Source: Amphritea atlantica
Lineage (GTDB): Bacteria; Pseudomonadota; Gammaproteobacteria; Pseudomonadales; Balneatricaceae
Direction: 5' to 3'
Length of the DNA: 64,000 nucleotides
Assembly (NCBI RefSeq): GCF_900111095.1
Contig: NZ_FOGB01000001.1
Span: 648,882-712,881 of the forward strand
A model generated the notes under the pieces. That model made no database searches. It worked only from the letters and a program-made list of their open reading frames with translations, and was not told where the DNA came from. Each line of letters begins with the position of its first letter. Position 1 is the stretch's first letter. The position numbers and the translations under genes were made by a program. Positions 1 through 8,718 of this stretch are shown here, piece after piece.

Positions 1-1086
1 ATCTTTTGCCAGGCCGCCACAGATAATGATGGCAACGGTGTTATTTGCGGTACAGATATTGGTCAGGACAACGGCGCTACTGATCGCCGCTTCACCCGCC
101 CGGGGGCTGGCTTCTGATTTATTGCTCTGTATTGTGAAACGATCAATCAGTCGGGCAAGAAACTCCAGACCGCCCTGTGCTTTCATCAGTGCCCCCAGAC
201 CGCCAATCAGCATCGACAGAATCAGAATTTCCTGCATTCCGGTATAGCCGGTATAGATATCTTTGGAGAACTGGGCGATCGAGTAATCCTGCACGCCTGT
301 CAGACCGATAGCGCCGGCCAGTAGAATACCGCTGAACAGAACCAGAAATACATTCAGGCCGCTGAGTGCCATCACCAACACCGCAAGGTAGGGCAGTACT
401 TTAAGCAGTTCGTAGTCGTTGTCCTGAGTAATACTGGCATCAGCACCCTGCAGATAGAGCCAGCCCAGAGTAATCAGCGCTGCGGGCAGGGCGATTTTAA
501 AATTCATACGAAACTTGTCACGCATATCGCAGCCCTGTGAGCGGGTCGCGGCAATAGTGGTATCGGAGATGATGGACAGGTTGTCGCCGAACATCGCGCC
601 GCCAACCACTGCACCGATGCAAAGCGGCAGCGACAGATCACTGACCTCGGTCAGCCCCAGTGCAATGGGTGCCATCGCCGCGATGGTGCCCATTGAGGTA
701 CCCATCGCTGTCGCGATAAAAGCGGTAATTACAAACAGTCCTGGCAGTACCAGCTCTGAGGGGATAACACTGAGCCCGAAATTAACGGTGGCATCGACGC
801 CGCCTACCGCTTTAGCCACGCTGGCGAAGGCTCCTGCCAGCAGATAGATCAGGCACATGGTGATGATATTGCTGTCGCCAACCCCCTGGATAAAGGTTTC
901 CAGACGCTGGCTAAGTGTGCCCTGATCCAGCAGCAGAGCCAGTACAATCGCAGGCAGGATCGCGACCGGTGCTGAGATCTGATAGAAGGCGAAATCAACA
1001 TTGGCTGACTGATAGTAAACGCCACTGCCGATAAACAGGGCAAGAAAGAGTAATAGCGGTAACAGAGCGAACGGGTTTGCTCTCAT
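1..1086 (-). CDS. NhaC-family Na+/H+ antiporter (3' end cut by window)
   Basis: My own reverse-strand translation gives 362 uninterrupted codons starting at 1086, after a GGGAG ribosome site. The protein is very hydrophobic, with repeated membrane segments. It contains a GDNLSIISDTTIAATRSQGC stretch (about residues 180-200), which is typical of the NhaC antiporter family, and a late TNICTANNT segment typical of the second half of such carriers. It would exchange sodium for protons across the inner membrane, though some family members carry other organic ions. The C-terminus lies beyond base 1. It reads in the same direction as the upstream GGDEF gene but 450 bp away, so it probably has its own promoter. 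Confidence 0.85.
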   Translation of the reverse strand, partial: MRANPFALLPLLLFLALFIGSGVYYQSANVDFAFYQISAPVAILPAIVLALLLDQGTLSQRLETFIQGVGDSNIITMCLIYLLAGAFASVAKAVGGVDATVNFGLSVIPSELVLPGLFVITAFIATAMGTSMGTIAAMAPIALGLTEVSDLSLPLCIGAVVGGAMFGDNLSIISDTTIAATRSQGCDMRDKFRMNFKIALPAALITLGWLYLQGADASITQDNDYELLKVLPYLAVLVMALSGLNVFLVLFSGILLAGAIGLTGVQDYSIAQFSKDIYTGYTGMQEILILSMLIGGLGALMKAQGGLEFLARLIDRFTIQSNKSEASPRAGEAAISSAVVLTNICTANNTVAIIICGGLAKD

Positions 1087-1539
1087 TTCAGACTCCCGGA
1101 GTACAGAAAATATTATGCTGAAGTGTTTCATCAATGCGAACAGGAAAGATCACCGCAGGCTGTATCTCAGCAACAGGGGAAATTCACAGGATCTTGAAAT
1201 CAACGTTGTTCTGCGGATAAGCAGAATCAGCAATAAAAAGCCTGTCATTCTTTTGGAATACAGACATAAAAATTGATAAGCAGGGCTTCTGGTAGGGAAA
1301 CCATACTGTTAAGGCTCGGGATTATACTTGTTCACCGGGCCAGCGCTAATATTGATTCAGCATAAAAGTTATTATTTGGTTATAAATAGGGTTTGTTGAT
1401 AACCCAAGGGAATAAAACAGTTCTGAAGTTTTTAAAGGGATACCCGACAGCCGCTGGAGGGAGACGTTAATCTGTCAGATCGTGGTGCTCAATTTAATCA
1501 CGACATTGTCTTATCAAGATACTGTCTGATCCTATTGAG
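1087..1539. other. Intergenic region between nhaC-like and GGDEF genes
   Basis: No convincing gene is seen in these 453 bp. A short inverted repeat, TTCTGC-GGATAA-GCAGAA, sits at 1209-1226. The part nearest 1087 should hold the promoter and ribosome site of the leftward antiporter gene. No clear terminator for the upstream GGDEF gene was found. Confidence 0.5.
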
Positions 1540-3555
1540 TTACGAGGTTATTTGTACGTTCTGATGCTCCTCGGGCGCTTCGGCAAAGCAGTAGCTGTTG
1601 CTTTGCATACGCTTGGCTTTATACATCGCCTGGTCGGCTTCATGCAGAAGTGATTCCAGAGGCAGCCCCTGAAAGTGTAAGGCAATACCGATACTGATAC
1701 CCACCTGAAGCTGCTGTCCGCGAAAGGAAACAGGTTCTTCTGTCGCGCTGATAATTCGTTCGGCGATTATCTCGAGTTGACGTTTGTTGCCGTAGGAGGA
1801 TAGCAGCGCGGCAAATTCATCCCCTCCCAATCGTGCCAGGAGGTCACTCTCCCGCAGTATCTGCTTCAGTCGGGCCGCAAACTGCTTTAACACATAATCC
1901 CCGGCCTCATGTCCATAACGGTCATTGATTGGTTTGAACTGATCCAGATCCATATAAAGTAGTGCTAAAGGTTCTTGTGTGCGTCTGGACTGGGTCAGTT
2001 GCAGCTCCAGTATCTGAATAAAGATATTGCGATTGTTCAGGCCGGTCAGCACATCATGATGGGCAAGTTGTTCAATTTGCTGCTGCGAGATCAGGTTTTT
2101 TCGCTGGATTCTGAAATACATGATGGTTCCTACCCCGGTAACCATGGCGGTCAGAACAAAAAACATCGCCAGTGGGGGTAGAAAATTACTGTAAGCTTTG
2201 GAAAGGCTGTTAGGGCTTGCCAGCGATATCAGTTTCCACTCTGGCCAGTGCAGTTCTGCAGCCAGCTTATTGTGCTGCGGGTCTTCTGGCGTTGCCCGGC
2301 CAGTTGCTATGGTATCAAATATAAAATAGCCATAAGGTGACAGAAAAGCCCCCCGGTCTTTGCCTATAATCTTCTGCCAGATGCCGGGATAATATTTTTC
2401 AATGGTCCTGTCTTTATATTCCGGAAACATAAAGGCCCAGGCCGCATCACGTTCCCGTCCAAACATCCAGTAGCCATCCTCATTAAGCAGCATCAACTCG
2501 CCGGCGGTATTCTTAGCATCGCCTTTCAGCTGAGTGAACAGGGCGGAGGCATTCAGGTTGATGATTACGAGACCCTGTTTATTGCCCTGGCGATCAAAAA
2601 CCGGAGACGCGGTGCGTACAATCGGTTTGAAGGGCAGCTCAATCTGGTTGTGTTCGATGTTGAGATCCATCGGGGAGATGTAAACCTGCCCCGCTAAGAG
2701 CTTTAATGAGTCTTTAAAGTAATATCGATGATGCTTGTCCTGCAGGTTTTCAGTGCTGATGACGATTGGTTCGAGGCTGCCCTGATCAACTCTGATCTCT
2801 TCTACGCCCTGCGCATTGAGATAACGGATCTGTTCATAGACCGGCTTGATAGACGCCAGATTAAGATAGTCGTTTGTTAGTCGATTACGAGCCTCAGGGT
2901 CACCGCTTAGCAGGTCCTGAAGGTTTTCCTGTCGTGCCAGCATCAGTGTATCCAGGGCGGCTTTGGATATGTGATCGTTGAGGCTGTTTTTGATCAGGGC
3001 GAGCTGTGGCTTTTCAGCTGCTACCGCCTGGGTTATATAGCTCTGCTGCTGTTGCTGATAAACATTCAGAAGTAATAACAAAAACAAGCTCAGAGAGGTG
3101 AGATAGCAAAACAGGAGAAAACCCCGCAGTGCCAGGATTTTATCGATCAGCGTACGCTGGTTTACAGGGACTAAGTTTGCGGGCTTCAGCAGTAAGTAGT
3201 GTATTAGCAGAGTGGTGATCAGTGAAAATACCACTCCGTCGGATAACGTCACAGCAAACCCGGTTGCAGACACTCTGATCAGCGGAAAGATCAGCATTAG
3301 CATGGTTTCAACAGTAAGAGCAATCAGCCCTGCTCGCAGCAGGACGGATTCACTATTCAGGTCATGACGGATCGTCAGCCGATTCGTTTTGATAAATAAG
3401 CGCACTATCAAAACCGTAATGAAGGCGATCAGTGTTGCATCCAGGAAGACTTCCAGCCAGAAGAAACTGACCGCGATCTCCAGCCTCTGCATCGCCTGCA
3501 TGATCAGCATCTCGGCTGACATCAGAAAAGTGAAGAGAAGCAGGAGGTTTAACAT
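1540..3555 (-). CDS. Membrane diguanylate cyclase with Cache-like sensor and GGDEF domain
   Basis: A 671-residue protein. The first ~130 residues hold several hydrophobic segments, followed by another membrane helix near 145-165. An extracytoplasmic region (about 170-440) then resembles Cache-type ligand-binding modules, and a membrane helix near 450 precedes the GGDEF domain. The active-site GGDEF is intact at about 577-581. An RESD inhibitory-site motif lies five residues upstream, so product feedback by c-di-GMP is expected. It should synthesise c-di-GMP in response to an extracellular signal. The ligand cannot be deduced. It is apparently monocistronic. Confidence 0.85.
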   Translation of the reverse strand: MLNLLLLFTFLMSAEMLIMQAMQRLEIAVSFFWLEVFLDATLIAFITVLIVRLFIKTNRLTIRHDLNSESVLLRAGLIALTVETMLMLIFPLIRVSATGFAVTLSDGVVFSLITTLLIHYLLLKPANLVPVNQRTLIDKILALRGFLLFCYLTSLSLFLLLLLNVYQQQQQSYITQAVAAEKPQLALIKNSLNDHISKAALDTLMLARQENLQDLLSGDPEARNRLTNDYLNLASIKPVYEQIRYLNAQGVEEIRVDQGSLEPIVISTENLQDKHHRYYFKDSLKLLAGQVYISPMDLNIEHNQIELPFKPIVRTASPVFDRQGNKQGLVIINLNASALFTQLKGDAKNTAGELMLLNEDGYWMFGRERDAAWAFMFPEYKDRTIEKYYPGIWQKIIGKDRGAFLSPYGYFIFDTIATGRATPEDPQHNKLAAELHWPEWKLISLASPNSLSKAYSNFLPPLAMFFVLTAMVTGVGTIMYFRIQRKNLISQQQIEQLAHHDVLTGLNNRNIFIQILELQLTQSRRTQEPLALLYMDLDQFKPINDRYGHEAGDYVLKQFAARLKQILRESDLLARLGGDEFAALLSSYGNKRQLEIIAERIISATEEPVSFRGQQLQVGISIGIALHFQGLPLESLLHEADQAMYKAKRMQSNSYCFAEAPEEHQNVQITS

Positions 3556-3909
3556 TTTTTAGCGAGCGCCTTGTGCTGCGATGTCTGAATATAACGCCTA
3601 CAGGTGTTGGCGGCGGTTAACGAGCCAGCCAGCGTAAAAAACAGTTTTCTGTGAATGAGTTATATTATTTTGTCCATAAAAGTAGGTCTATATTAACAGA
3701 GCTTCAGATGCAGCAACAGTGACCTTTATCAGTTTAAACCGGGCATTGAGTTGCGTTGTCTGGCTAGCGGGCCAGGCAGTGTTTTTGGATGCTGTTACTG
3801 TAACAAGTGAAAGACATCGCGCCGTTCAGACCTTGGCCATATTTTGTCGCGTCAGATAATAAAAAAGCCTCACAACGGAGGCTTTTCAATATCTCATTAA
3901 GCGTTAAAT
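3556..3909. other. Intergenic region: GGDEF promoter side and phoX terminator
   Basis: About 350 bp without a gene. The end near 3910 holds the terminator of the leftward phoX gene (3863-3886). The AT-rich part near 3650-3700 is the likely promoter zone of the leftward GGDEF gene, but no clear -35/-10 pair could be fixed. Confidence 0.5.
3863..3886 (-). terminator. Rho-independent terminator of phoX
   Basis: Read leftward, an AAAAGCCTC / GAGGCTTTT hairpin is followed by a T run. It lies 24 bp beyond the phoX stop codon. Confidence 0.8.
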
Positions 3910-5808
3910 TCAGGCGCCGATAATACCGCCATCTTTACGCTGAATGGCCATAATGGTGGAACGAGGCTTGCTGTTGCCGCCCGCAGGGAAGTGGGACGGT
4001 TTATCATCTTCACCTGGGTGTTGCACGCCGACAAACACGGTGCGCTGATCCGGTGAGAATGTCAGACCGGTGATCTCACAGGCGATCGGACCGGTGGCAA
4101 AGCGACGCACCTCTCCGGTTTGCGGATCAGCACAGAGCATCTGGTTGTTGCCCATGCCGGCGAAGTCCCCTTCGTTGGAATATTTACCGTCAGTCAGAAT
4201 CCACAGGCGTCCAGCCTTATCAAAGCCGAGGCCATCTGGGCTGTTGAACATGTTTTCATCATTGATGTTGGCAGAACCGGCGTAGAAGTCATTGTGGACT
4301 GTCGGATTACCGGCAACCAGGAACAGATCCCACTTGAAGGTGGTGGCGCTGTTATCGCCATTGGTTTCGTTCCAGCGAACAATCTGACCATACTTGTTGT
4401 TGGCCCGTGGGTTCGGCCCGCCAACCGGCTGGTTGTCTTTCTTGCCACGGTACTTATTGTTGGTCAGGGTGCAGCATACCGTTTTGGTTTTATGATTTAC
4501 CGCAACCCATTCCGGACGATCCATGGTGGTGGCACCAACAACCGTCGCCGCTTCACGGGCGTAGATCAGAACTTCAGCCTGGCTGTTGAAACCGTTCTCT
4601 TTAGTGAGACCATTTTTGCCGTAAGTCAGCTCGATCCACTCACCGGTACCCTTCACTTCACCGGGCTGTGCGCTGAAGCGAGAAACGTACAGGGTACCCT
4701 CTTCAAGCAGGTTGCGGTTGGCGGCTTTATCCGTAGCGTTGTACTTGTTTTTAGAGACAAACTTGTACAGGTGTTCCCCACGCTCGTCGTCGCCCAGATA
4801 AACCACAACGTGACCATTGTCTGCCACGATAACCGCAGCGTTCTCATGCTTGAAACGACCCAGCGCGGTGCGCTTCAGCGGGGTAGAGGTTGGGTCCATC
4901 GGGTCGATCTCGACCACCCAGCCGTGACGATTTGGTTCGTTTGGCTCTTTAGTGATATCAAAGCGGTCATCAAATTTGAACCACTGGTAATCACTGTCAT
5001 CTTTCAGGCCGTAACGCTTTTCGTGGGCTGTTTGTCCGCCACCAGGTTTAGCAAAGAATCCATTGAAGTTCTCTTCACAGGTCAGGTAAGTGCCCCATGG
5101 TGTTTCACCGTTGGCGCAGTTATTGAATGTCCCGAGTACTTTCGTCCCGCTGGCATCAACGCTGGTTTTCAGCAGATCATCTCCTGCGGCAGGGCCGGTC
5201 AGCATCATTTCGGTATTGGCTGTGATACGACGGTTGTAATCAGAGTCTTTGCTGTATTCCCAGCCATCAGCGGTACGCCTGATTTCGAAGACAGAGATAC
5301 CAACAGCCGCCTGCGCTTTTTTCACGTCATCGGCGGTCATCGCTTCGCCTCTATGATCGAACAGCAGTGGGTAGTTGGTGTATTCGTTGTTGACTGCCAG
5401 CAGGCCGTGATCGTCAGACAGTGGGAAGAAGGTCATGCCGTCGGTGTTATCACCAAACTGGCCCGCTTGAGCGCTGGCAGGCTGAGTGCCGCTTTCGTCA
5501 AATTCTGGCGCGCCTTTCAGGATTGGGTCGCCCCAGGAGATCAACGGTTTGGCAACATAACCTTCAGGCACCACGAAGGTGTCAGCGGTGCTGGCAGGTA
5601 CTTTGGTAAAGCCCAGCAGCTTGCTTTGAGGGTTACTGGTTGCTGCCATCGCTTCGGCAAGTGGGTTGGCTGCCAGAAACAGCCCCATAGCGGTAGCACC
5701 GCCCTGTAAAAAACGGCGACGGCTCAGGCCGGCATCAATAATTTTGCTGAAGTCGGAGTCTGATTCAGAATGCATTGCTGAATCGGCCTGCAGATGATCT
5801 TTGTTCAT
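3910..5808 (-). CDS. phoX: PhoX-family alkaline phosphatase (DUF839), Tat-exported
   Basis: Starting at 5808 gives 632 residues. This ATG is preferred over one at 5853 because AGGAA lies 7-8 bp upstream of it. A twin-arginine signal, SRRRFLQGG, occurs at residues 29-37 with a hydrophobic stretch ending in AEAMA, so the folded protein is exported by Tat. The body matches the long PhoX/DUF839 propeller family: examples are the YLTCEENFNG segment, the NRHGWVVEIDP segment and the C-terminal VGVQHPGED. The family are calcium/iron phosphatases that release phosphate from organic esters in the periplasm or outside the cell. It is monocistronic with its own terminator. No convincing Pho box was found upstream. 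Confidence 0.88.
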   Translation of the reverse strand: MNKDHLQADSAMHSESDSDFSKIIDAGLSRRRFLQGGATAMGLFLAANPLAEAMAATSNPQSKLLGFTKVPASTADTFVVPEGYVAKPLISWGDPILKGAPEFDESGTQPASAQAGQFGDNTDGMTFFPLSDDHGLLAVNNEYTNYPLLFDHRGEAMTADDVKKAQAAVGISVFEIRRTADGWEYSKDSDYNRRITANTEMMLTGPAAGDDLLKTSVDASGTKVLGTFNNCANGETPWGTYLTCEENFNGFFAKPGGGQTAHEKRYGLKDDSDYQWFKFDDRFDITKEPNEPNRHGWVVEIDPMDPTSTPLKRTALGRFKHENAAVIVADNGHVVVYLGDDERGEHLYKFVSKNKYNATDKAANRNLLEEGTLYVSRFSAQPGEVKGTGEWIELTYGKNGLTKENGFNSQAEVLIYAREAATVVGATTMDRPEWVAVNHKTKTVCCTLTNNKYRGKKDNQPVGGPNPRANNKYGQIVRWNETNGDNSATTFKWDLFLVAGNPTVHNDFYAGSANINDENMFNSPDGLGFDKAGRLWILTDGKYSNEGDFAGMGNNQMLCADPQTGEVRRFATGPIACEITGLTFSPDQRTVFVGVQHPGEDDKPSHFPAGGNSKPRSTIMAIQRKDGGIIGA

Positions 5809-6011
5809 GCTTATATTCCTGAAAACGGAAGTGAGTGGAATCATTTTCTGCAAAGAAGACTAGACTCTGTTTATGTCTGCCACATGACTTTAACGTTACC
5901 GGAGGATGACGCTGTGATCGTAATGCTTTGTTCACCAGCAGAACTAAAAGCGTTACTTATATGTCACAATGATGTGTTTATCTGCAACATTATAATTAAA
6001 GGACTTTCAGT

Positions 6012-6581
6012 ATGCTGACTTTGGTTTTGGGGTTAATTCTTTTTCTCGGAATACACAGTGTTGCCATTGTGGCGATGCCGTTGCGTAACCGGGCCGTTGC
6101 CGCCAGTGAAGTGGGTTGGAAACTACTGTATGCGGTTATCTCCCTGCTGGGGCTGTGGCTGATCGCCAAAGGGTATGCGGCGTACCGGCTTGACCCCTAT
6201 ATCGTCTATGTTACGCCGGTGTGGATGCGTCATCTGTCAGCGTTGTTGCTGTTACCGGTATTTATACTGTTCTTGGCGCCATACTTTCCCGGACGGATTA
6301 AACGGGTCACCGTGCACCCGCAGCTGATCGCGGTAAAACTCTGGGCGGTGTCCCATCTGCTGGTTAATGGGACTCTGGGTGATCTGGTGCTGTTTGGTAG
6401 TTTCCTCGCCTGGGCGGTGGTTGACCGTATCTCAATGAAGCGACGCCAACAGCGGCCGCTACCCGCTGCACCCGCGTCTGCCTATAACGATCTGATTCTG
6501 GTTGTCGCGGGACTTGCACTTTATGGTGTCACGGTCGTCTGGGCCCATAAATGGTTAATTGGTGTCGCGCCCTTCGGTTGA
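6012..6581 (+). CDS. NnrU-family inner-membrane protein
   Basis: A 189-residue, very hydrophobic protein with about five membrane segments. It starts LTLVLGLILFLGIHS and has the central HPQLIAVKLWAVSHLLVNG stretch that typifies the NnrU family. In denitrifiers NnrU is linked to nitrite/nitric oxide reduction, but relatives are common in bacteria without denitrification and their activity is unknown. No nitrogen-oxide genes are nearby. It stands alone between phoX and the GntR regulator, and converges on the regulator with a 27-bp gap. Confidence 0.8.
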   Translation: MLTLVLGLILFLGIHSVAIVAMPLRNRAVAASEVGWKLLYAVISLLGLWLIAKGYAAYRLDPYIVYVTPVWMRHLSALLLLPVFILFLAPYFPGRIKRVTVHPQLIAVKLWAVSHLLVNGTLGDLVLFGSFLAWAVVDRISMKRRQQRPLPAAPASAYNDLILVVAGLALYGVTVVWAHKWLIGVAPFG

Positions 6582-6608
6582 GGCAACCCTGCAGCAGACT
6601 GCGCCAAC

Positions 6609-7310
6609 TCAGTCTGCCAGCTCTTCCAGTCCGGATGTTTTTTCCAGGGCGCGACTGGGGCTGAGCAGGTGCTGTCTGATCAGTTCCCGGGCCTGTTCTC
6701 CATCACCCGCTAACAGAGCATCAATCAGCTGTTGATGCTCTTTCTGATTGGCATCAAAGACGTTACTGTTAGCCATATTTTTCTTCAGCCAGAGATTGCG
6801 GTAACGGGAGGCTTTTTCATACAACGAACGACGCACCTGTAACAGAGTCGGTGAGTTACACCCCTGAGCGATTGCGGTATGAAACGCCTGATGGCGTCGT
6901 TCCCACTCCTGCGGGTCTTTATCGACCATATCGCCGAACTTGTGCATGGTGTGAGCCGCCGCCAGGATTCCCGCTTCCCACTCATCATCACCTCGCTCCA
7001 CTGCCAGCCCGATACAGAGGGCTTCAATCTCTGCCCGGGTTGCATAGATATCGCGCATCTCTTCCCGCGACACCGGGTGTACCTTAAAGCCCCGCTGGTT
7101 TTCTACCACCACCAGTTGTTCGATCAGTAGCTGGGAAAGTGCCTCTCTCAGGGGGCTGACGCCGACCTGATAACGCTCTTTCAAACGGGGCATTTTGAGT
7201 TTTTCGCCCGGTTTAAAATAGCCTGTAAGAATATCCTGTTTCAGATCACCTACCACTTTCAGGGCAGAATTATCGCCCCTGGTATCGTTGACTGGTCTGG
7301 TCTTTATCAT
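6609..7310 (-). CDS. GntR-family (FCD-type) regulator, probably of glutarate genes
   Basis: A 233-residue protein. A winged helix-turn-helix fills the first ~75 residues (KMPRLKERYQVGVSPLREALSQL is the GntR core). An all-helical FCD effector domain follows, with the usual acidic and histidine metal-site residues, ending in RELIRQHL. It is divergent from glaH with a 360-bp gap. In E. coli a GntR/FCD repressor (CsiR/GlaR) controls csiD-lhgO-gabDTP and is released by glutarate, so the same role is inferred here from context. The repeated GTCGAC-like sites in the shared gap are candidate operators. Confidence 0.85.
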   Translation of the reverse strand: MIKTRPVNDTRGDNSALKVVGDLKQDILTGYFKPGEKLKMPRLKERYQVGVSPLREALSQLLIEQLVVVENQRGFKVHPVSREEMRDIYATRAEIEALCIGLAVERGDDEWEAGILAAAHTMHKFGDMVDKDPQEWERRHQAFHTAIAQGCNSPTLLQVRRSLYEKASRYRNLWLKKNMANSNVFDANQKEHQQLIDALLAGDGEQARELIRQHLLSPSRALEKTSGLEELAD

Positions 7311-7386
7311 GGTTAGAAGGGTCTAGTATTCTGTTTTTAAAGGATTTATTGAAGTAACTAAGTCGCTTGTCCTGGGTCAGTTTAAT

Positions 7387-7473
7387 TTATCGACATTGAT
7401 TAGTTAAGACAAACAATAAAATATAATGTTGACGTTAATTTAAAATGTCGACATTATTGCATTGCGTCGATGT
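7387..7473. promoter_or_regulatory. Array of GTCGAC-like operator candidates in the glaH/GntR gap
   Basis: The 360-bp divergent gap (7311-7670) has a perfect palindrome, ATGTCGACAT, at 7445-7454. Related 10-mers lie exactly 19 bp to each side: ATGTTGACGT at 7426-7435 and GCGTCGATGT at 7464-7473. A fourth, TTATCGACAT, lies at 7387-7396. The even spacing would place them on one helical face. FCD-type GntR proteins bind short palindromes, so these are candidate operators. A TTGACA box at 7591-7596 may be the glaH -35 element, but its -10 is unclear. Confidence 0.5.
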
Positions 7474-7670
7474 TGGTGATGATCCAGATCAACTTATGGT
7501 TCAAAGATTCTGAGGTTGAAAGTTCGTGAGATTGAAAGAGCCTGAGATTCCATGATTCTGAGACAGAACGATCCGCCACAAAAACAAAAATTGACAACGT
7601 CTTACCAGAACGTCCTGCATTCTGCTGAGTCTTTGGTAAACGATACGAATACACTTTAGGAGAGATAAAG

Positions 7671-8621
7671 ATGACTGCTTTGTTGCGTGAAGTTGAAACG
7701 ACTCAACCCCAGGGTTTTTCCGTTGCCCCCTATGCGGCAAATAAACGATTGCAGGTGGTAACGCTGAGCGCCGAGACTATTGCCGCGTTTGATGAGGCGA
7801 TAGCGCAGTGGCCGCTACAGGCTCTCGAGTATAAGCCTTTTCTGCGTTATGCCACCGCAGACAAGCTGGATGCTATTACCGGATACTCTTTGGGTAAGTT
7901 TCTCAATGCAACGATGCAGGACCGTAATACCGCTGCTTTTCTGCTGCAGTATGAAGGTCAGCCAGAAATCACCGAGGGTGAACTGCGTACAGAGTTTGAG
8001 ATCAAGTTGTCGACTGCAATCTCCCATCTCATCGGTATGCCAAACCATGATGCGATGTACGGCAAGTATTATGCCCGGTTTACTGTCCTGAACGATGATA
8101 ATTCTGATAGTTATCTGCGTCAGGCTCACCGCCGTATGGAGCTACATAATGATGGCACCTATGTGGATGAGCGTACTGACTTTGTTCTGATGCAAAAGTT
8201 GGGAGAGGCGCACATGGAGGGAGGCGACTCTTTGTTGCTTCACGTGGATGACTGGGCTGAACTGGACCGTTTCTATCGTCACCCTCTGGCTAAACAGGAT
8301 ATCGTCTGGGGCGCCCCAAAATCTAAGAATGTAGAAACCAAGATTGAGCATCCAGTCTTCTTTGAAGAGGATAAGAATGGTAAACCGCATATGCTGTTTA
8401 TCGATCAGTTTGCTGAGCCGCAAAACATGGCCGAAGGTATCTATCTCTATGAGATGGGCAAGTCTCTGGAAGAGGATGAGAACTTCTTCCGCGTTCGCCT
8501 GCCGGTTGGCTCTATGTTGGTGGTACAGAACCACTGCTGGCTTCACGGTCGTGATAAGTTTGTGGCACACCCACAGCTGAGTCGTGAACTGCTGCGTCAG
8601 CGGGGGCACTTCACCAGGTAA
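7671..8621 (+). CDS. glaH: Glutarate 2-hydroxylase GlaH (CsiD)
   Basis: A 316-residue member of the CsiD family of Fe(II)/2-oxoglutarate oxygenases. It converts glutarate to L-2-hydroxyglutarate with 2-oxoglutarate and O2 and releases succinate. The iron triad is visible as H159 and D161 (in ELHNDGTY) and H292 (in WLHGRDKF), in nearly the same positions as in the E. coli enzyme. The start has a good GGAGA ribosome site. It lies immediately upstream of lhgO, whose product oxidises the 2-hydroxyglutarate, so the two form one pathway. Glutarate usually derives from lysine breakdown. No gabT/gabD genes lie beside it in this window. Confidence 0.95.
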   Translation: MTALLREVETTQPQGFSVAPYAANKRLQVVTLSAETIAAFDEAIAQWPLQALEYKPFLRYATADKLDAITGYSLGKFLNATMQDRNTAAFLLQYEGQPEITEGELRTEFEIKLSTAISHLIGMPNHDAMYGKYYARFTVLNDDNSDSYLRQAHRRMELHNDGTYVDERTDFVLMQKLGEAHMEGGDSLLLHVDDWAELDRFYRHPLAKQDIVWGAPKSKNVETKIEHPVFFEEDKNGKPHMLFIDQFAEPQNMAEGIYLYEMGKSLEEDENFFRVRLPVGSMLVVQNHCWLHGRDKFVAHPQLSRELLRQRGHFTR

Positions 8622-8640
8622 TACCGCGCAGATATACTAA

Positions 8641-8678
8641 GGCGGAGTCGATTGATCGGCTCCGCCGTCTGTTTTTTT
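8641..8678 (+). terminator. Terminator-like hairpin between glaH and lhgO
   Basis: A GGCGGAG / CTCCGCC stem (8641-8647 with 8660-8666) is followed by GTCT and seven T residues. It should stop or attenuate transcription leaving glaH before lhgO. Confidence 0.75.
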
Positions 8679-8718
8679 AAAGCGTATTTAACTGATTCTA
8701 TGTTTACGGGTGAAATGC

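Noticed and set aside
4120..5709. 529-codon open frame on the + strand inside phoX
   Set aside because: It is antisense to a well-supported PhoX gene, has no recognisable domain or ribosome site, and arises from codon bias of the opposite strand.
5809..6011. Possible Pho box upstream of phoX
   Set aside because: TGTCAC/TGTCAT-like fragments occur, but no pair with correct spacing could be aligned to the Pho box consensus.
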